Both the position numbers and the translations under genes were made by a program. The notes below the pieces were generated by a model. The model did not search any database and was not told the DNA's origin. It worked only from the letters and a program-made list of their open reading frames with translations. A DNA stretch of 64,000 nucleotides from Brevibacterium spongiae. GTDB lineage: Bacteria; Actinomycetota; Actinomycetes; Actinomycetales; Brevibacteriaceae. This document shows positions 1-8,134 of this stretch, one piece after another (within the stretch, counting starts at the first letter, position 1; every line of letters starts with the position of its first letter). The stretch is from NCBI RefSeq assembly GCF_026168515.1, contig NZ_CP093443.1, positions 2,604,001 to 2,668,000 of the forward strand, given 5' to 3'.

Positions 1-1001
1 CGTCGCGCTCCGACTGCAGCGATTCGCTCTCGGCCTTCGTCGCCGGGATGCGCATCCCCTACGTCACCACGCAGATGGGCAAGGGATCGGTGTCGGGATC
101 CTCGGAGCTCTACGTCGGCACGGCGGCGCTGACCGACCGTGACTATGTCCACGACGCGATCGAGGCCGCCGATGTCATCGTCACCATCGGCCACGACACG
201 ACGGAGAAGCCGCCGTTCACGATGGGCGACTACGGCCCGACCGTCGTCCACGTCGGCTACCGTTCAGCGGTGGTCGAGCAGGTGTATTTCCCGCAGTTCG
301 AGGTCATCGGTGACCTGGGTCCGTCCCTGGACAGACTCGCCGAGGTGCTCGGTGGTCCCGTGCCCACCGCCGAGGCGATCCTGCCGATGCGTGATGACAT
401 CCTCATCAAGATCCACGAAGGAGCTGATGAGGATCGGTTCATCCCACAGCGGATCGTCCAGGAGGTCCGCGACGTCATGCCCGTCGACGGGATCGTCGCC
501 TTGGACAACGGGATGTACAAGATCTGGTTCGCCCGCAATTACCGCACCACCAGGGCGAACACCTTGCTGCTCGACAATGCGCTGGCGACGATGGGCGCGG
601 GGCTGCCTTCGGCGATCGGTGCGAAGCTGTCCTACCCCGAGCGTCGGGTGATGGCGGTCGTCGGCGACGGCGGATTCATGATGAACAGTCAGGAGATGGA
701 GACCGCGGTGCGGCTGGGGCTGGACCTCGTCGTGCTCATCCTCGAAGACGACGCCTACGGCATGATCCGGTGGAAGCAGGAAGCCGATGGGATGCCTGAC
801 TTCGGGCTGACGTTCAACAACCCCGACTTCGTGAAGTACGCCGAATCGTACGGGGCGACCGGCACCCGCGTCGAGACTGTCGACGGCATTAGTGATGCCT
901 TGGAGAACGCGTTCGCTGCCGGCGGCGTGCACGTCGTGGTCGTGCCCATCGACTACTCGGAGAACAAGCGCGTGCTCATCGATGAGTTGGGGAAGCGGTA
1001 A
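1..1001 (+). CDS. ThDP-dependent acetolactate synthase-like large subunit (5' truncated by window edge)
   Basis: The frame is open from base 3 through the left edge, so the start lies outside; 332 residues are visible. They cover the end of the N-terminal domain, the central domain (TTQMGKGSVSGSSELYVGTA) and the C-terminal diphosphate-binding domain with GDGGFMMNSQEMETAVRLG followed by LEDDAYGMIRWKQ. The family condenses two pyruvates, or decarboxylates 2-oxo acids, using thiamine diphosphate and Mg. The usual Asn of the GDG-X-N signature aligns with Glu in LEDD, seen in some catabolic or uncharacterised relatives. The tail VPIDYSENKRVLIDELG resembles catabolic AlsS-type enzymes more than biosynthetic IlvB. 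No small-subunit gene follows, which also argues against IlvBN. Exact substrate unknown. Confidence 0.85.
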   Translation, partial: SRSDCSDSLSAFVAGMRIPYVTTQMGKGSVSGSSELYVGTAALTDRDYVHDAIEAADVIVTIGHDTTEKPPFTMGDYGPTVVHVGYRSAVVEQVYFPQFEVIGDLGPSLDRLAEVLGGPVPTAEAILPMRDDILIKIHEGADEDRFIPQRIVQEVRDVMPVDGIVALDNGMYKIWFARNYRTTRANTLLLDNALATMGAGLPSAIGAKLSYPERRVMAVVGDGGFMMNSQEMETAVRLGLDLVVLILEDDAYGMIRWKQEADGMPDFGLTFNNPDFVKYAESYGATGTRVETVDGISDALENAFAAGGVHVVVVPIDYSENKRVLIDELGKR

Positions 1002-1046
1002 GGCGCTGTTTTCGGTGGCTCCCGGCCTGATCGGAAAGCTGGTCGA

Positions 1047-1460
1047 TTGCTGCGGTCACGGATCTTCACGATTCTGCTGGGGATCTCCACGCTCTGTGCG
1101 TGGGGATCACTCGGCGAGATCGCCAAAGCCACCTTCCGGGATCGACCGATCGATTCACTGCTCTGGGTGATATTTGTGGTGGCGGCCGCCTCGGCGATGG
1201 TGGCCTGGGCTGTATTTCGGGCGCGCGGTGTCAGGCTCGAGGTCAGAAGCTTCATCGGCAGCGTTCCCCTGGGAGTCGTATTGCTGTGCTCGCTGGTGGG
1301 CGGGTTCGTTCTGCCGTCGCTGTTGGTCGGCGGAGCAGACCTCGTCGACGTGGCGGTCACCGCGGTCGTGGCCGCGGCGATCTGTGTCGCTGCGATGATC
1401 TACCTGCGCAGAACCTATTTCACTCCCCCGGACAGCCCGGAGGGGTTAGACGACGAATGA
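1047..1460 (+). CDS. Small hypothetical integral membrane protein
   Basis: 137 residues with four hydrophobic segments (about residues 5-22, 38-57, 70-92, 97-117) and a charged tail ending PPDSPEGLDDE. The start is a TTG preceded by GGAAAG at 1033-1038, eight bases upstream. It follows the ThDP gene by 45 bases in the same direction and may be cotranscribed. No family recognised; it looks like the generic four-helix proteins common in actinobacteria. Function unknown. Confidence 0.6.
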   Translation: MLRSRIFTILLGISTLCAWGSLGEIAKATFRDRPIDSLLWVIFVVAAASAMVAWAVFRARGVRLEVRSFIGSVPLGVVLLCSLVGGFVLPSLLVGGADLVDVAVTAVVAAAICVAAMIYLRRTYFTPPDSPEGLDDE

Positions 1461-1463
1461 CAG

Positions 1464-1503
1464 GGGTTGACCTTCAAGTCGGTTGAGACCGGACAATGTT
1501 CGA
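1464..1503 (+). promoter_or_regulatory. Candidate MerR-type promoter with long spacer in front of the MerR/clamp gene
   Basis: TTGACC at 1467-1472 and GACAAT at 1492-1497 are separated by 19 bases, the over-long spacing typical of promoters activated by MerR proteins. The spacer holds an imperfect dyad, CTTCAA (1473-1478 region) facing TTGAGA (1483-1488). Transcription would start about 1504, exactly on the GTG start codon, giving a leaderless mRNA. This suggests autoregulation. Inference from spacing only. Confidence 0.45.
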
Positions 1504-2574
1504 GTGACTGATTCTGACTTGATGCCGATCGGGACCTTCGCCCGAACAGTGGGTCTGACGGCGAGCGCGCTGCGATTCTACGACGATGCCGGCATCCTCC
1601 ACCCCGACCATGTCGATGCCCAGACCGGATATCGTTTCTACAGTGAAGAACAGATAAACACAGCACATCGACTTCGGGAGCTTCGGGAGCTCGGAATGCC
1701 GCTGTCCGATGTCTCTCGGTTCTTCGCGGCCGCAACTGCATCCGACTCTGCGGAATCGCTACGGGTCCTGAATGACCATATGCGCAGGGTCTCAGCTGAA
1801 GGCGCGCGGTTGCAGCACGTAGCCGCACGCCTCACTGAGTCTCTGCGATCAGAGCCTTCGGCACCGCTGTGCGCTCTTCCCGGGCCCTTCTTCGCCGCAG
1901 CCGTCGACCAGCTTCTGGCGACTACAACGGACGATCCCAGGTTCCCCGTCCTCAACGGTGTTCGCCTCAGCGTTGAACCCGACGCGCTCATACTGGCGGC
2001 AACGGATCGCTACCGCTTCACCTGTCGCACCTTGGTACCGAGTCGCTCTGCGGATACGAAGTGGGCAGGCACCGTGTCCGGCGATGCTCTTCGGAACACT
2101 GTTTCGGCGATCCGCAGAAGCTCGACAGTGAATCTCGCGGCTGGAGACAACTTCGTGCACATCGTGCTCGAAGATGGCACCGTGAGCCTGTGCTCGCTGA
2201 TCGATGAGCCTTTTCCGGATGCTCACGACTTCTTTGAGTCGCTGCCTACTGCAGTCCACCGCTGCATGATCGACCGCAGTCAGCTCTTGCGGACGATGGA
2301 ACAACGGCCGCTGGAAAAGCTCGGTCTGCGACTCACCTCCAGTGGGGTACGGGTTGTGCCTCCCGATGACTTCGTCGATTTCGACGGTACACGTGATGGC
2401 TCTGAGCTCACATTGTGGTTTGAGCTGACGACGCTGCATCCGGCGGTGACCCATGCGCTAGGAAACGATCTCATCTTCGACGTCACTGCGTCGGACCAGC
2501 CAGTCGTCCTGCGCTCAGCTGATGACGGAGACTTCACCACTGTCCTCATGCCATGCCAGGCACCCGCCCACTGA
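1504..2574 (+). CDS. MerR-family regulator fused to a DNA polymerase III beta-clamp-like module
   Basis: About 356 residues from the GTG at 1504; an in-frame TTG at 1483 and an ATG at 1522 are alternatives. Residues about 7-75 are a MerR helix-turn-helix (IGTFARTVGLTASALRFYDD, then wing YRFYSEEQI). A short helical region follows. From about residue 118 the protein reads like domains 2 and 3 of a sliding clamp: FPVLNGVRLSVEPDALILAA with TDRYRF, then PFPDAHDF, a FELTTLHPAVTHAL helix, QPVVLRSADDGDF and the terminal TTVLMP, matching clamp signatures such as PVLxGV, ATDxxR, FPD and LMPMR. Clamp domain 1 appears replaced by the HTH. The family's role is unknown to me. It probably binds DNA as a dimer through the MerR part; the clamp-like part may sense a ligand or protein. 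The downstream TPR-like gene is probably its operon partner. Confidence 0.85.
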   Translation: MTDSDLMPIGTFARTVGLTASALRFYDDAGILHPDHVDAQTGYRFYSEEQINTAHRLRELRELGMPLSDVSRFFAAATASDSAESLRVLNDHMRRVSAEGARLQHVAARLTESLRSEPSAPLCALPGPFFAAAVDQLLATTTDDPRFPVLNGVRLSVEPDALILAATDRYRFTCRTLVPSRSADTKWAGTVSGDALRNTVSAIRRSSTVNLAAGDNFVHIVLEDGTVSLCSLIDEPFPDAHDFFESLPTAVHRCMIDRSQLLRTMEQRPLEKLGLRLTSSGVRVVPPDDFVDFDGTRDGSELTLWFELTTLHPAVTHALGNDLIFDVTASDQPVVLRSADDGDFTTVLMPCQAPAH

Positions 2575-2595
2575 GACAGACAGGAACAGACCACC

Positions 2596-3102
2596 ATGAC
2601 CTCGACACCAGCTACACCCGATCCGATGATGGAGACGATCGGACGAGCCGTCGAACTCGGGAGAGCAGGAGACGTCGACACCGCTCAGCGTCAGTTGATC
2701 GACCTCTGGCAGGATGCCGGTCCCTCCGGCGATCCCTTCCATCGCTGCACGCTCGCGCACTATCTCGCAGATCTTTACGATCACCCGGCTGAGGCACTCA
2801 TCTGGGATATTCGTGCTCTCGATGCCGCCGCTTCACTCAGTGATGAACGCGCGCAGGCGCACCACCACTCTCTGCAGGTCGCCGGTTTCTACCCCAGCCT
2901 CCACCTCAATATCGCCGACAACCTCCGCCAGCTGAGTGCATTCGATGCCGCTCAGGAGCACATCTCACACGCCGAAGAACGCAGCGCCGCATTGACCGAC
3001 GACGGCTACGGACGAATGATCCGCACAGCGATCAAAGAGGTTCGACTCGCCATCGACCGGGGCGAGACTGCCCGCCGGAGCTCTGCACCTGGTGGTTCAT
3101 AG
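2596..3102 (+). CDS. TPR-like helical protein, partner of the MerR/clamp gene
   Basis: 168 residues, mostly amphipathic helices in pairs: AVELGRAGDVDTAQRQLIDL, CTLAHYLADLYDHPAEALIW, a SLHLNIADNLRQLSAFDAAQ segment and AEERSAAL, which fits tetratricopeptide-type repeats. No signal peptide or membrane segment, so cytoplasmic. ATG start with AGGAA at about 2580, only 21 bases after the MerR/clamp gene, so almost certainly cotranscribed. Small TPR proteins with an HCTLAHYLAD-type core occur in actinobacteria; the function is not known to me. It could be a protein-protein adaptor for the regulator. Confidence 0.7.
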   Translation: MTSTPATPDPMMETIGRAVELGRAGDVDTAQRQLIDLWQDAGPSGDPFHRCTLAHYLADLYDHPAEALIWDIRALDAAASLSDERAQAHHHSLQVAGFYPSLHLNIADNLRQLSAFDAAQEHISHAEERSAALTDDGYGRMIRTAIKEVRLAIDRGETARRSSAPGGS

Positions 3103-3171
3103 AACTACCGACCTCCGGGCGCTCACTACACGGAGGTACCGATGACGGACGCCGCTTGCTGACCAGTGTTA

Positions 3172-4074
3172 TCAGTACGCCGGTGGGCGCTCAGGTGACT
3201 CGAACGGGTACCGTGCGCGGAAGTCATCAGCGATCTCGCCCATGGTCACGATCTTCACACCGTCGTGCCCGCCGATGTAGTCCAGCAGACGTTCGAGCAT
3301 GAGCAGCACCTGCGGTCGTCCGGACACGTCCGGGTGGATGGTGATGGGGAAGATCGCATAGTCGAGTTCGCGGTAGACCCAATCGAACTGGTCACGCCAC
3401 AGGGTCTCGATGTCGCGGGGATTGACGAAGCCGTGGCTGTTCGGGCTGCTCTTCACGAACAGCATCGGCGGCAGGTCGTCGACGTACCAGTTGGCGGCGA
3501 TCTCGACGAGGTCGATTTCCTGACCGTGTTTGAGCGGCTTCATCCATGTTTCCGGCGACTGCGAATAGTCGATCGGCGTCCATTCGTCGCCGGCGATGGA
3601 GTAGTAAGGCACGAAGTCCTTGTGGCTTTGGCTGTGATCGTAGTCGAACCCGAACTTCTTCAGCAGCTCTGGTGTGTATGCGCTCAGCTCCCACCATGGA
3701 GCGACGTAGCCGCGAGGCTGGCTGCCCGTGAGGTTCGTGATGAGCTCGACGGATTTCTCCATGACGAGGTCTTCCTGGCGGTTCGTCATCGCAACGGGGT
3801 TCTCGTGGCTGTAGCCATGTGCGCCGATCTCATGTCCGTCGTCGTGCACCATCTTGCACTGGTCAGGGAAGGTCTCGAGCGAATGACCGGGAATGAACCA
3901 GCTTGCCTTGAGGTCGCGGCGCTTGAGCATCTTCAGCAGCCTGGGGACTCCGATTTCGCCGGCGAAGATGCCCCGTTGAATGTCCGAGGGAGAGTCTTCA
4001 CCGCCGTAAGATCCGAGCCAGCCTGACACCGCGTCGATGTCGATTCCGAGTGAAACGAAAATCTCTTTGGCCAT
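3172..4074 (-). CDS. Polysaccharide deacetylase / cyclic-imidase-type NodB-fold hydrolase
   Basis: 300 residues. The N-terminal [16 protein letters not shown] carries the catalytic Asp region, [11 protein letters not shown] gives the metal-binding HxxxH, and YVAPWWE is the next motif. The C-terminal part has [11 protein letters not shown]. This is carbohydrate esterase family 4 / NodB fold, subgroup like HP0310 (HpPgdA) and bacterial cyclic imide hydrolases, which use a metal to cleave C-N bonds. No signal peptide, so it is probably cytoplasmic and may act on small cyclic amides rather than peptidoglycan. ATG start with GGAGG eight bases upstream. The 150-bp region upstream holds a palindrome at 4189-4205. 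Substrate uncertain. Confidence 0.8.
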   Translation of the reverse strand: MAKEIFVSLGIDIDAVSGWLGSYGGEDSPSDIQRGIFAGEIGVPRLLKMLKRRDLKASWFIPGHSLETFPDQCKMVHDDGHEIGAHGYSHENPVAMTNRQEDLVMEKSVELITNLTGSQPRGYVAPWWELSAYTPELLKKFGFDYDHSQSHKDFVPYYSIAGDEWTPIDYSQSPETWMKPLKHGQEIDLVEIAANWYVDDLPPMLFVKSSPNSHGFVNPRDIETLWRDQFDWVYRELDYAIFPITIHPDVSGRPQVLLMLERLLDYIGGHDGVKIVTMGEIADDFRARYPFESPERPPAY

Positions 4075-4188
4075 CGTTGCAACCTCCGTCAGATCGAGTG
4101 CGAGACCGCAGATTCACAGTGAGCGAATGCCACGATGCTGTGAGTCTTTCACCGAAGGCGGATCTGTGCAATGGGTTTCTCACCTGCA

Positions 4189-4205
4189 GTGAATAGGTGA
4201 TTCAC
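4189..4205. promoter_or_regulatory. Palindromic operator candidate upstream of the deacetylase gene
   Basis: GTGAAT, five bases, ATTCAC: a perfect inverted repeat within the only noncoding stretch before the deacetylase start. Related half-sites (ATTCAC at about 4113-4118) occur nearer the gene. This looks like a dimeric regulator site (GntR-type sites have similar form); the regulator is not identified in the window. Confidence 0.35.
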
Positions 4206-4225
4206 CGCGGATCAGTCACCCACAC

Positions 4226-4885
4226 TCACTCCACGCTGATACCGAGTTCGCGGGCGAAGAGGTCCGCGAAGAGCATGAGCTGGGTGTCATCGATGGTCGC
4301 TCCCCGCAGCGAGTGCACCCCGGAGATCTTGTGGGGCTGCAGTCCCCGAATGTCGACGTTGCCGAGTATGGCGCCTTCGCACTGGAACACGCCGACGCTG
4401 CTGCCGGGAAACGCGACCCGACTGACCTTCGCACGGTCGAGATCGATCTCGTCGATCTTGCAGTCACGGAACTCGACATCAGTGAGCTTCGACCCCCGCA
4501 GGTTGAGGTACGAGATACGGCAGTTGGTGAACAGCACCTTCTCCCACACACTGTCATAGACGACACCGGCTCCGATCCGGGTGCCGTCAATTTCGGTGTG
4601 CAGCAGATTGCCCCGCGACATGGTCCACGTATCGGCACGGCCGTCACTGATCGTCGTCCCCGAGATCTTTGCTCCGGTGAGATTGATCGGAGCGTCCGCG
4701 TCACCGAGATTGACGTTCGACCATCGACAGTCAAGAAACGTCGATTGGGTGGCGTCCACCTCGGCGAGGTTGAGGTCGGTGAATTTCATTCCCTCGAGGA
4801 ATTCTTCCGGACCGATATCGCCGAGGTAGCCCTGGGCAAGCTCTCCGAGGCTGATCTTCGGTGGTCGTGGGGTATCGATTGCCAT
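4226..4885 (-). CDS. Pentapeptide-repeat protein
   Basis: 219 residues with serial A(D/N)LXX-like pentapeptides forming a right-handed beta-helix: FTDLNLAEVDATQSTFLDCR, then NVNLGDADAPINLTGAKISG, then LNLRGSKLTDVEFRDCKI and DEIDLDRAKVSRVAF. A proline-rich 12-residue N-terminus precedes. Likely cytoplasmic. Members include quinolone-protection proteins that mimic DNA, but most have no known role and nothing here points to gyrase. The ATG is preceded by TAGGGT (minus strand, 4892-4897) and six bases, so the mRNA is probably leaderless. Confidence 0.85.
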   Translation of the reverse strand: MAIDTPRPPKISLGELAQGYLGDIGPEEFLEGMKFTDLNLAEVDATQSTFLDCRWSNVNLGDADAPINLTGAKISGTTISDGRADTWTMSRGNLLHTEIDGTRIGAGVVYDSVWEKVLFTNCRISYLNLRGSKLTDVEFRDCKIDEIDLDRAKVSRVAFPGSSVGVFQCEGAILGNVDIRGLQPHKISGVHSLRGATIDDTQLMLFADLFARELGISVE

Positions 4886-4992
4886 GTGGCCACCCTAGTG
4901 GCTTCGGATGAAGCAGCTAAGGGTTTCAGGTTCGCCGCAATATGTCCTTCCACCCCACCCGTTTCTGTACAGAATCGGCATTCCAAAACGAG

Positions 4993-5500
4993 TCATGATC
5001 CGACGCGACTCCTTCTAAGAGTAACAACGCGTGCTTCACGGTCTAGTTCCGAGCCCACGACGGGAACTTGCTTCGAATCGTGGATCCAGACCGGTGCAAT
5101 ACCGGTATACGCGGCCAAATGACTATCCGGCTGGAACGCGTTGCAATCACTGCCTGCAAGAAAGGCCCGCGACGCGGGCTTAACGAAAGCTCTCGGCTTC
5201 AATCTAAAGGCCCGAAGATAAGGGACCTAAGTACTCAACCTAGGCGCCTGTCAAGGCAAAGAAGCAATATTGGCGCCACAATTTCAGGCAGCGGCGACAG
5301 GAAACGCTCCGACCGTACTCGATTGTTTGACGATGACGAGAACTCTGCGGAACTCGATCGACGACCTCGAGAGCGAGTCTCTAATCGCGATTCTGTTCCG
5401 GGCGAGGTGGTAGTCGAAGTCCCGCTCGTCTTCCGACCCAGTCCGCACCCGTGACGGGTGGTATCGCCCACGTCGAGGCCGAGCCACACGTCGTATTCGC
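4993..5500 (-). pseudogene. Degenerate IS110-family transposase
   Basis: Fragments in different minus-strand frames match successive parts of an IS110 transposase. DVWLGLDVGDTTRHG (about 5495-5450) is the N-terminal RuvC-like DEDD start. RVLVIVKQSSTVGAFPVAAA (about 5346-5287) in another frame matches the usual RVLVVVDQPNTIGALPVAVA-type segment. AFQPDSHLAAYTGIAPVW (about 5142-5086) matches the C-terminal transposase_20 signature with LAxYxGxxP. The middle, roughly 200 codons in an intact element, is missing, and the catalytic region is lost. No flanking inverted repeats are expected for IS110. Clearly inactive, marking an old insertion at the edge of the low-GC island. Confidence 0.75.
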
Positions 5501-5754
5501 AGTCCACTACAGCCTTCCTCGGCTGTCCATCCCAGTAGTCGTATCTCTGCAATCACCCTCGATGCTGAGACCCCCTACACGACGAGATCTCAAAAGTAGT
5601 GAGCCAAATCCTTATCAGTAATCGCCGCGTACAAGATTCTTGGCTGCCCCCGGATCATCCATGACAGGGCAAAATAGCCATACCGGGACAAGCGGCCAAG
5701 CAACATTCCCCGTGTCATAGTCCATACAGACGAGAATGTATATTTCCGGTGAGA

Positions 5755-5786
5755 ATCCCGCCCTACCTCATGCAGCAGGGCGGGAT
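5755..5786. terminator. Hairpin downstream of the small membrane protein gene
   Basis: Perfect 10-bp stem ATCCCGCCCT / AGGGCGGGAT with a 12-base loop, about 35 bases beyond the stop of the 78-residue membrane protein. No T-run follows on either strand, so termination would be weak or factor-dependent. Confidence 0.4.
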
Positions 5787-5818
5787 GCCGTTCACAAAGT
5801 GGGAAAATAATCACCCGG

Positions 5819-6055
5819 CTAGGTGTTTATTTCCGAGCGACGCTTAATCCACGCCGCAAGAAATAATAGCACGATAAGAACCGGACAAACGATTGCCGCC
5901 AGCATCGAGCCAAACCCAATTTCTACCAGAAGCTCAGATCCCGCGAACCCGCCGCCGTCAGTGGAAAAGGTAATTAGTGCAATTCCGATGATCGCCAACA
6001 CGCTGACAGAGAACAGTGTTATAAGAACAATAAGAGCTGGCTTGAATAGTTTCAT
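5819..6055 (-). CDS. 78-residue membrane protein next to the secreted protein gene
   Basis: Two hydrophobic segments (about residues 6-28 and 44-69), separated by a short loop STDGGGFAGSE, and a positively charged end WIKRRSEINT. ATG start with AAAGGA ten bases upstream. It begins 21 bases after the secreted protein gene in the same direction, so the two are likely cotranscribed. Base composition is much lower in GC than the surrounding chromosome, as in its partner. No family recognised. Its size and position would suit an immunity or export-associated protein, but this is speculation. Confidence 0.6.
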   Translation of the reverse strand: MKLFKPALIVLITLFSVSVLAIIGIALITFSTDGGGFAGSELLVEIGFGSMLAAIVCPVLIVLLFLAAWIKRRSEINT

Positions 6056-6076
6056 TTTAACAGAATCCTTTGCCTA

Positions 6077-6928
6077 TTACTTCCGGTTGCAGCGATCAAA
6101 CGGGTTCGCGATCTGCTGCCACTTCTTAGTGGGCCGCCAAGACTCCATATTATACACTCCTGTCGGGAACCACGCTCCTACAACGTGACAGAGAAACTGC
6201 TGCTCGATATTGTAGTTCCAGTGCTTCTTAGTGTTCGTAGATCCAAGCACCTTCTTCGCATGCTTGACATGTGTTTTATGCGTGTTCAGGGCATTTTGCT
6301 TCCTTCCAAGCCTAGTAGGGTCCAGATTCACGACATACTTTTTGCCGGATTTTTTGGTAACCCAGCCCTTGTTGTACCAAACAGTTGAAGCATAAACATC
6401 GACGGACACGGGCTCCTTGATCTCATCATTTCCTGCCAAGAACTTCGGCGTTATCGTTTTACCTTCCACCGCCAGTTCGGAACGAACGGGTTGGCCATTG
6501 CTTGAGCGAGTAGCTTCAATTAGTATGCCGCCGACGATTTCTCCATTCGCGTCAGTCAACTGAATCGACTGATCACCTTGGTCATCTTCTACGACCTCGA
6601 TTTCAGTTCCATCCTCGACTTCGGTACGCAGGGCGGCACCGCCCGGATCCACGCGGTTCAAAGCAAATTCGGCCCCTGTTCCGTTCTCAACAACCGCAGG
6701 GCGAGGATTGTGGCTGCCGCCCGGCGGCAGTGAAACGTTGAAACGCGAAACCGGCCCCTGAAGATTGAGTGAGCCCTTACTGATCTCCGCACTTGCTTCG
6801 ACGTTGATAGGAGTTGGTTCCGGGACTTCCTGGGCCACAGCCCCAGACGCAACCTGGGCTGTTGAAACACTTGCCAGTAGTAGGGCTAGTGAAACCATCG
6901 CGATCGATCGAGACATTGTCCGGCTCAT
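6077..6928 (-). CDS. Secreted protein with DUF2599-like C-terminus
   Basis: 283 residues. N-terminal signal peptide: SMV-type hydrophobic core SIAMVSLALLLASVSTAQ with a likely cleavage after ASGA or AVAQ. The middle (about residues 40-190) is acidic and low in complexity. The C-terminal about 100 residues are strongly basic (KKSGKKY, HVKHAKKVLGS) and end with YNMESWRPTKKW and NPFDRCNRK, resembling DUF2599 proteins that end with an N-x-E/D-x-WRP motif and a final Cys. Two Cys, in LCHVVGAW and DRCNRK, may form a disulfide. The acidic prodomain plus basic C-terminus suggests a secreted effector or antimicrobial released by processing; not demonstrated. Low GC indicates horizontal origin. Confidence 0.7.
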   Translation of the reverse strand: MSRTMSRSIAMVSLALLLASVSTAQVASGAVAQEVPEPTPINVEASAEISKGSLNLQGPVSRFNVSLPPGGSHNPRPAVVENGTGAEFALNRVDPGGAALRTEVEDGTEIEVVEDDQGDQSIQLTDANGEIVGGILIEATRSSNGQPVRSELAVEGKTITPKFLAGNDEIKEPVSVDVYASTVWYNKGWVTKKSGKKYVVNLDPTRLGRKQNALNTHKTHVKHAKKVLGSTNTKKHWNYNIEQQFLCHVVGAWFPTGVYNMESWRPTKKWQQIANPFDRCNRK

Positions 6929-7647
6929 CGTTGCTCTCTGTGAATGATTGGTGCTGCTGATTGGACACTAGCTGGGCGGTCGAACGACTGAGGACCGACC
7001 GGCAGATACAAGCTATCAAGCGATTTCACGTTCCCGCATCCCTCAAAAGTACTAAATTTGACCTTTGGTCCTCAGCCGATATGTAGCAAGGTTCCCTCAC
7101 TCGCCGATACAGATCACCCTTATCGCCCTGGCGGCATCCTGCTCTGCACTGCCGGGCAAGCAGTTCGTATTTCAACACAATCGAAGGTTCAACGACGTGA
7201 CAGCAATTGTGCTCACTGTCACCGGACGCAGGCAATCGCCCAGTATAGGCATCTCACCTTGTTCAATTGGCGGAACATTCCTCTAGCCAGGTGTTCCAAA
7301 GATGAATATCACAGAAGTGCAAATGTTCTCCGATCGATTTGCGTCTGTATCCACGATCATTTGAGACGTCGTTTGCAGATGAACCTGCATGTCTACCTCC
7401 AGCCTGAAGAATGCGGCTGCGGACTACGCCCACTACAGCAACACTATGTGTGGTGCGTTTTCCCAGTCACCACGGCCGAGGGGGTCTCTATTAGCATTTG
7501 GTAGCAGAGCGGGTATCTTCATAGGTGGTCCTCGATCAGACCCACTAGCCCCGTGTCTGACCAGTCCACGCACCTGAATAGCGCAGGCTTTGGTCGGTAA
7601 ACGATGGTGTAGCGCCAGGACTGTAGCTCCCCCACTAGACTGCAGAC
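6929..7647. other. Gene-free low-GC stretch
   Basis: About 720 bases with only short overlapping frames, none with recognisable motifs, ribosome sites or regular codon use. The half nearest the secreted gene has low GC, the rest is intermediate. I see no tRNA, intact insertion sequence or repeat; probably decayed acquired DNA. Confidence 0.5.
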
Positions 7648-8067
7648 ATGAAGCCACTGACAACGATCCTGTCATTGCCCGTCGCCGATCCGCAGTCCAC
7701 AACAGCCTTCTACGCCGAAGGCCTCGGCCTGGAGACGGACGGCGTCGAGGACGGCATCGTCGCCTTCGAACTGCCCAACCTTTCGATCTTCTTCGTCGCC
7801 GCAGATGAGTACGGCCAGTACCTCGAACTCTCGGGTCAGCCCGGTTCAAAGAACCCGGTTCCCGGAGCAAGCATCATCTCCTGTGCGTTCGCCACTCGAG
7901 CCGAGATCGACGAGGTGCTCGACCGTGCAGTCGCCGCCGGCGGATCAGCCGACCCCGGCCAGGAGGTCGATGGTTCGTATATGGGCTACTTTGCCGACCT
8001 CGACGGCTACATCTGGGAACTCGTCGCCAATGAGCAGACGGCACGGGCCGCAACTGCGGCGGAGTAG
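7648..8067 (+). CDS. VOC (glyoxalase/bleomycin-resistance) family protein
   Basis: 139 residues covering both beta-alpha-beta-beta-beta modules. Module 1 is TILSLPVADPQSTTAFYAEG and module 2 ends YFADLDGYIWELVAN, with the conserved final Glu of the metal site and the DLDGYIWE signature. Such proteins are metal-dependent lyases, dioxygenases or antibiotic-binding proteins; the substrate cannot be read from sequence. ATG preceded by TAGACT (7636-7641) and six bases, so the mRNA is probably leaderless. No operon partner. Confidence 0.85.
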   Translation: MKPLTTILSLPVADPQSTTAFYAEGLGLETDGVEDGIVAFELPNLSIFFVAADEYGQYLELSGQPGSKNPVPGASIISCAFATRAEIDEVLDRAVAAGGSADPGQEVDGSYMGYFADLDGYIWELVANEQTARAATAAE

Positions 8068-8134
8068 TTCTTACGTACCTGGCGGACGGTCGCAGAGAGG
8101 TTTCGCGCGCCATGAACGCGAGGTCGTCCGCGTT

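Larger units (their letters stand above)
4886..5818. other. Intergenic stretch dominated by an IS110 remnant
   Basis: About 930 bases without an intact gene. It holds the degenerate IS110 transposase described separately (4993-5500) and, near 5755-5786, a hairpin with perfect 10-bp arms ATCCCGCCCT and AGGGCGGGAT. A 74-codon open frame at 5590-5814 on the minus strand overlaps that hairpin and looks noncoding. GC falls sharply towards 5800. Confidence 0.6.

Noticed and set aside
264..932. 222-codon antisense frame opposite the first ThDP gene
   Set aside because: Antisense shadow of a clearly conserved gene; His/Asp-rich composition typical of such shadows.
5590..5814. 74-codon open frame on the minus strand
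   Set aside because: It overlaps a strong hairpin, has no recognisable motif and no ribosome site; more likely the 3' region of the upstream membrane gene.
7058..7504. 148-codon open frame in the gene-free stretch
   Set aside because: Residue composition is random-looking, rich in Cys and His, with no motifs, and codon positions show no GC3 bias.
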